From positions 62,001-126,000 of the forward strand of contig JAMYHX010000064.1 of NCBI GenBank assembly GCA_025529335.1: a stretch of 64,000 nt of DNA, given 5' to 3'. A program made the position numbers and the translations under genes. Positions 59,621-64,000 of this stretch are shown piece by piece; the stretch's first letter is position 1; each line of letters opens with the position of its first letter. This DNA comes from Rhizopus sp. PT2906 (Eukaryota > Mucoromycota > Mucoromycetes > Mucorales > Rhizopodaceae). The notes below the pieces were generated by a model. The model did no database searches. It had not been told where the DNA came from and saw only the letters and a list, made by a program, of their open reading frames with translations.

Positions 59621-59678
59621 ATTAAGCTCATTTGAAAAAGACGTAGAATAAATACACTTTATGACATATTAAATTTTA

Positions 59679-61393
59679 TTACAGGGACAATGGATACCTT
59701 TCAAAAACATGCATCTCGTTAAATGATACACTGATGAGGTCAATAGATGCACAATTAATAGCAAATTTATATCCGTATTCCTTGTTGGTTGCCATAGCAA
59801 TCTCTTCAACCTGATTTGACAAACAAATGTTTGCCAAAAATTTCTTTTGACCCAATTTTTGCGAAATTATTTCCAAGAGAACTGGCTTATCAAGTGCTTT
59901 TTCTCTCGGATTGGATGAATCAATATCAAGATGTATTTTCATATGATTGAACTCAGTTATAGGCATATCTACTACAAATGAGAGTGGATTGCCAAACTTA
60001 TAGGTGGCTTCAATGGTCACGTTGCGTAGTTCTGGAAAGGCATACGAGTAAGCAGATAGTACTTCTGGTTGTAAGTGTTTGGTAGTCAGCTTCAGCGCGG
60101 TCAACGAAGGGCTTAGGATTTGTTTTGTGCCTGGAAAATTGGTTTGTGAAAGGCACATAACGTTTTCTTATACGTGAACTTTTCTAATCCTTTGCATTCT
60201 GAAAGAAGGACATCTATTAGAGGACTTTCTCCACAGCCTTCAGGCATATCTAAGTAAGCCTCTCTTATACCATTTTGATATCTTTTGAATAGTTCCTTTA
60301 GTCTATCAATGCTCGCTGTTGTATAACGAATGATCCAAATGATATTATCTTGTTGCATATGGAGCCATGGAGAATGTTGTCCTGTAGAAGAAATTCGTAC
60401 AATAGAATTTGTAGTATGCTGTAGGTATTCTTCAATTAGAGGAAATGATGCATAAGTGAAGAACCAGTTACACCTTCTGCTGCTCAGGTATTCCAGGAAT
60501 TTGCGCAGCTTTTCTTCGTAATGACTTGTTATCCAGGGTTCAATACGGCCAAGAAGTTCTTCATTAACAGATAGATGCACGTTACAACATTCTAGATTAA
60601 GAAACTTGTGTATGATATAGTCAAACGTATCTTGATGAAGATCCCTTTCTACTACAAGTTTTCTAAGTTTGAGGTGAGGTTGCATTGAAAATACATCATA
60701 ATGTTTCGTGTCGCCATAGTCTCCGTCAATTATATTTAGGTTAGAGTCTAATGTAAAACACATCAAATTGGGACATTGCTGAATAACCTCATCGTAGTCC
60801 ATGAGGGTAGAGCTTCTGTAGTCAGAATTAGCTATCAGATGCGTCAAATTTATAAAGAATGGTAGCAGAGGAAAGATTATTTTAAATTGTGATCTATACG
60901 GCGGTATCGGTGGCAGAACGATACAGGTGAGAGTACTGTGACAGACGGACGCGAGCGTATAATAGTTCGTAAAAACGTTCAAATCACTGTTCATAGACCA
61001 TTGTGGTTCAGGAAGTTGCTTTAACTGTTTCCAATAGCTTCCTACAGCTCCTCCAAGAGCATTCCAGTATCTGATATGAAGAGTGCCTTTAAATTTCTGT
61101 ACATTTGGGCACGTCTCGGCGAGTTTAAAGATAAGTGAAATTATCTTTTCATCGTAATCTGGACACCAAAAGGTTATCTCTTGGACTAGGCTTCCCAGGC
61201 TACTGTTCTGCATGCATTTTATGAAATTTTCGACTTGAAAACGTCTTCGAAAGCCGAGTTCACGATAAAGGATTAAGCTTGCGTATTTTCGCCAGTTCTT
61301 ACAGACAAGCTGACATTCCACTAAATCTTGAATTCTAAGTTTCTTAAATGTTTCGCACAGGATTTCATTAGGCAACCTTTTCCTGTTTGACAT
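59679..61393 (-). CDS. F-box protein with leucine-rich-like repeats
   Basis: Exons 61393..60174 and 60111..59679 give 550 aa. The 62-nt intron (donor GTATAAG, acceptor CCTAAG) removes the apparent frame break between the two open frames. The N-terminal F-box (RKRLPNEILCETFKKLRIQDLVECQLVCKNWRKYA) binds Skp1 in SCF ubiquitin ligases. The rest has irregular leucine-rich strands (LTHLIANSDYRSSTLMDYDEVIQQCPNLMCFTLDSN, LRKLVVERDLHQDTF) typical of the expanded F-box families of Mucorales. Target unknown. A truncated duplicate of its C-terminus lies at 20333-20760. Confidence 0.82.
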
Positions 61394-61963
61394 TCTAAGA
61401 TTAGACAATTGGGAATTCCTTGTTAGTCGTCATTGGTTTTTGAACGACTCAATATAAAGGGGAACTTTTATTTACTTCAAAGAATAATGTCCGAGATTGA
61501 AAGCAAGAAATAAATGTGTGATAGACACCAAGAATCTAAGAAAAAGGGCCATCTTGTATTCGTAAGGTTACACTGAAGAGTATATGCTACCCTTCAGAGT
61601 GTAGAACGAGTATTATATATAAACAGAATTCAAAGCTGTTACCATGAATGATGCACTATGGAAATACATAACAGGCAGCTTATTACTGTGGGTTCTTAGA
61701 TGTAGCCGCCAACAATTGATGTTGTCTTTGTCAAATCTAGCTTTTTTCAAAAAAGGAAAAGTTATAAATATATTCATGTTCCGACACATTTTCCTTGTTT
61801 AGAAATCAAAATAGCCAAGGACTTCAGGTACGCCAAAATAAATATAGTGCGTAATTTATTGTTTAAATATAGAAACGCTTTTGTTTTTATCTTCTTTTCT
61901 TTCTCTTTGTTTGTTTAAAATTATTATTGTACATAATTATACATCACACAATAGACAACAACT
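61394..61963. other. Intergenic, divergent promoters
   Basis: Between the F-box gene (minus) and the M50B-like gene (plus). No coding signal. The pyrimidine-rich leader at 61880-61915 precedes the M50B start. Confidence 0.5.
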
Positions 61964-62894
61964 ATGCCACCATTAGCCTATAATAGTTATGAACGTTACC
62001 TGATAGCAAGACAAGCAGTTGCTGATTCAGCTGTCAATAGTCTTACACCAACACAAGATCAAAAAATAACACTGATCATCATTGGGGTTTATACAGCTGC
62101 TATTTTAGTATTATGGAATATGCCAATAGCCAAGATAGTCTTGTCGCCATTTAAAGTAACTGGAAAAGAAGAAGAAGAAAGACATTGACAATAACACTTA
62201 TATAAATTAGTTACTTACTGTTGGTTTACATGAATTTTCGCATGCTTTCATAGGCTGTTTGACCTGTGCTAAAATAGAGGCAATTGAAATAGATCCAGAT
62301 GAAGGAGGTGTCACTCGTATGGTAAGTTTATATATAAAAGGGGAGAAAGCTAAGCCATCAATAACATCTCTATCTTGCTATATGAAAAAGAGAGGAGGCA
62401 TACCCATGTGCACATTACCAGCAGGTTATCTAGGCTCATCTCTCATCGGAGCTGTTCTTGTGGCGTGTGGATTTAATATACTTGCTTCAAAAATAGCTTC
62501 CATCATTTTAGGCGTTTGTTTATTATTTACTTTATGGTGGGCTAAGAATTGGCTGACGCGAGGTATTGGTCTCTTGTTTATCGGCGTCATGGTCTTTCTC
62601 TGGTGGCTGGCACACGGTGCAGGGTTAAAGTATTTTGTATTATTTGTTGGTGTGATGTCATGTCTTTATTGTCTGTGGGATATTTTGGATGATTTGGTGT
62701 TTAGAAAATTACATGAGTCTGACGCTGCAAAATTTGCTCAGGTGTGTGGATCATGTATGTCAAGTAGAGTATGGGGTGTGTTTTGGTTCTTGATCAGTTT
62801 GGTCTTCTTTATTGCCGGTATATTGATTGGTTTAGTTGCATTTAAAGAAGATCAACAAACACAGCAGCAACAAGCACAGGGTTTTGGCTGGTAG
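61964..62894 (+). CDS. Peptidase M50B-like integral membrane zinc protease
   Basis: Exons 61964..62155, 62211..62321 and 62391..62894 give 268 aa. The 111-nt middle exon is essential: it encodes LLTVGLHEFSHAFIGCLTC, placing an HExxH zinc motif (HEFSH) between MPIAKIVLSPFK and AKIEAIEIDPDEGGVTRM. The last exon has RGGIPMCTLPAGYLGSSLIGA followed by about five membrane spans and a cytosolic Gln-rich end. This is the layout of fungal M50B-like proteins (PF13398). They are predicted intramembrane metalloproteases whose substrates are mostly unknown. Both flanking introns are canonical, and the total length divides by three. Confidence 0.85.
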
Positions 62895-63702
62895 AGTCAC
62901 ACAAAGCCTGATTGTCTTGTTTTCTGATCATTTTTGTACAGCAGTCGCAACGCCAAAGAGCAGTTTTTTAAATTAAAGGGCAGAAAATTAAACCTCAATG
63001 GGCGGTTTTTTTTATGCTATGCCAATGGGCAGATTATTTTTTTTAATTGGATTTTTAGAGGTGAGCACTACGTGCACAAGGAATTCTACGAGAAGGCTAA
63101 TGCTACGGGCAGTTCCTTGAGGCACTACATATAATATTACTTTACAACTTTATACCACCAAAGTTTCTGCCTAATCTAAGACTTGTCCAGTCCACTCCTT
63201 GATATAAAATACGATATTATCATAATTACAAGTGTTCTTGCATCTTTGTTGATCAAACTGACAAAATAAAATTAGAATAAATAACAGCATTTCTTTTTTA
63301 TCTCTTTCTTCTTGAGAAGAGACAATTCAAGATGGTTGAAAAGCTTTGTTGGACGGCAACATACTGTACTAAATTGAACGACCGATGCGGAACTTGATTG
63401 AAGAACAGTGTGCAACCAAAAACATTTAGTCTACATTTCCTGTCTGGGTATAGTCGTGAATGGTCTTTGTGAATGGTAGTTCATTGTGTTGATGGATGCG
63501 ATCTATATCTTTATTTTAGCCAATCATAGAGTTGTTTTATTGACTGTCTACTGTCTTTCCTGTCAGTTGATATACTGTATACACAGCATCATCATCATTA
63601 TTATTATTACTATTATCGTAATGTCACACTCACGTGGCAATGACCCAGAACCTTGTGTTTTCCTTTTCCTCTTGTTTTTCTTTTTCTCTTCTTTTTACCT
63701 GC
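62895..63702. other. Intergenic, no gene seen
   Basis: Contains short T-runs near 63008 and 63037 within repeated GGGCAG-containing words (62980-63050) and an ATT microsatellite near 63590-63615. Confidence 0.45.
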
Positions 63703-64000
63703 ATGAGCTCAGTTCATTCCAATGAAGATAAAAGACCAGCCATGCCTACATTAAAAAAGAGTATTTCCCGAAACTCAATACTATTAACAACAAAACCAAG
63801 CAAAGATTCCAAGCTTATTGTTGAAAATGCAGTATTCCCTGAGCAACAAGCACCTCCACTAACTGTTTGTAACTTTAACATACATTTATTATATTTATCC
63901 TATTGACAGACTTGTTGCTATTAGAATGGCATATCAGCTAGTGAATCTACAAGGTCTATCAAAAGAAAATTTAAAAAGGCAAACATATCGAGTAGCTTTA
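63703..64000 (+). CDS. Possible 5' part of a gene running out of the window
   Basis: An ATG at 63703 opens MSSVHSNEDKRPAMPTLKKS, RNSILLTTKPSKDSKLIVEN and PEQQAPPLT. After an intron-like stretch (to about 63909) an open frame reads LVAIRMAYQLVNLQGLSKEN to the window end. The exact splice could not be fixed in frame. No domain recognised. Confidence 0.35.

Overview
The window looks like nuclear DNA of a filamentous fungus of the Mucoromycota, probably Mucorales. It is AT-rich and has compact genes with many short GT-AG introns (about 45-65 nt). The gene set is fungal: a CotH-type surface protein, an AcuK/ERT1-type zinc-cluster factor, a P-type IIC cation ATPase, a DUF4203 protein and a VPS9-ankyrin-PX-BAR protein. 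There is no bacterial operon structure, and I saw no tRNA, rRNA or CRISPR.

Housekeeping blocks. 1-19.1 kb holds a deubiquitinase (cut by the window edge), a small basic protein, an MFS transporter, an SH3 protein, a DUF4203 membrane protein, the AcuK-like factor, an APC/C TPR subunit (Cdc27 type), a P-type ATPase, a small membrane protein, mitochondrial Imp2 and mitochondrial bL9. 21.0-22.2 kb holds a Yra1/ALYREF mRNA export adaptor. 34.0-46.2 kb holds ERB1/BOP1, DNA2, a G-protein alpha subunit and a VRL1-like endosomal GEF/SNX-BAR protein. 49.6-51.1 kb holds an STK32/YANK kinase, 52.6-54.4 kb a CotH protein, 59.7-61.4 kb an F-box protein and 62.0-62.9 kb an M50B-like peptidase. Most splice models were built by joining exons by hand, and the summed coding lengths divide by three.

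Repeat graveyards lie between these blocks at 5.2-6.0, 19.1-20.7, 22.5-33, 46.3-49 and 54.5-58.9 kb. They hold broken copies of (i) Tc1/mariner-like transposases, (ii) a multicopy family with PD-(D/E)XK-like signatures (at least five copies, each damaged by stops, frameshifts or deletion), (iii) an Rpn-like nuclease relic, (iv) a degenerate eukaryotic RNAi-type RNA-dependent RNA polymerase, and (v) a very AT-rich ISXO2/IS1595 (Merlin-like) element. This last element carries a second zinc-ribbon ORF and sits inside one of the mariner transposases, flanked by an 11-bp direct repeat.

The most unusual structures are that nested AT-rich element, a perfect 206-bp inverted repeat bounding 2.6 kb of transposase and nuclease-like relics (46355-48931), the RdRP relic that still keeps its three catalytic aspartates, and the dispersed nuclease-like family. 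The gene-level calls are solid. Any link between these parts as one system is inference.
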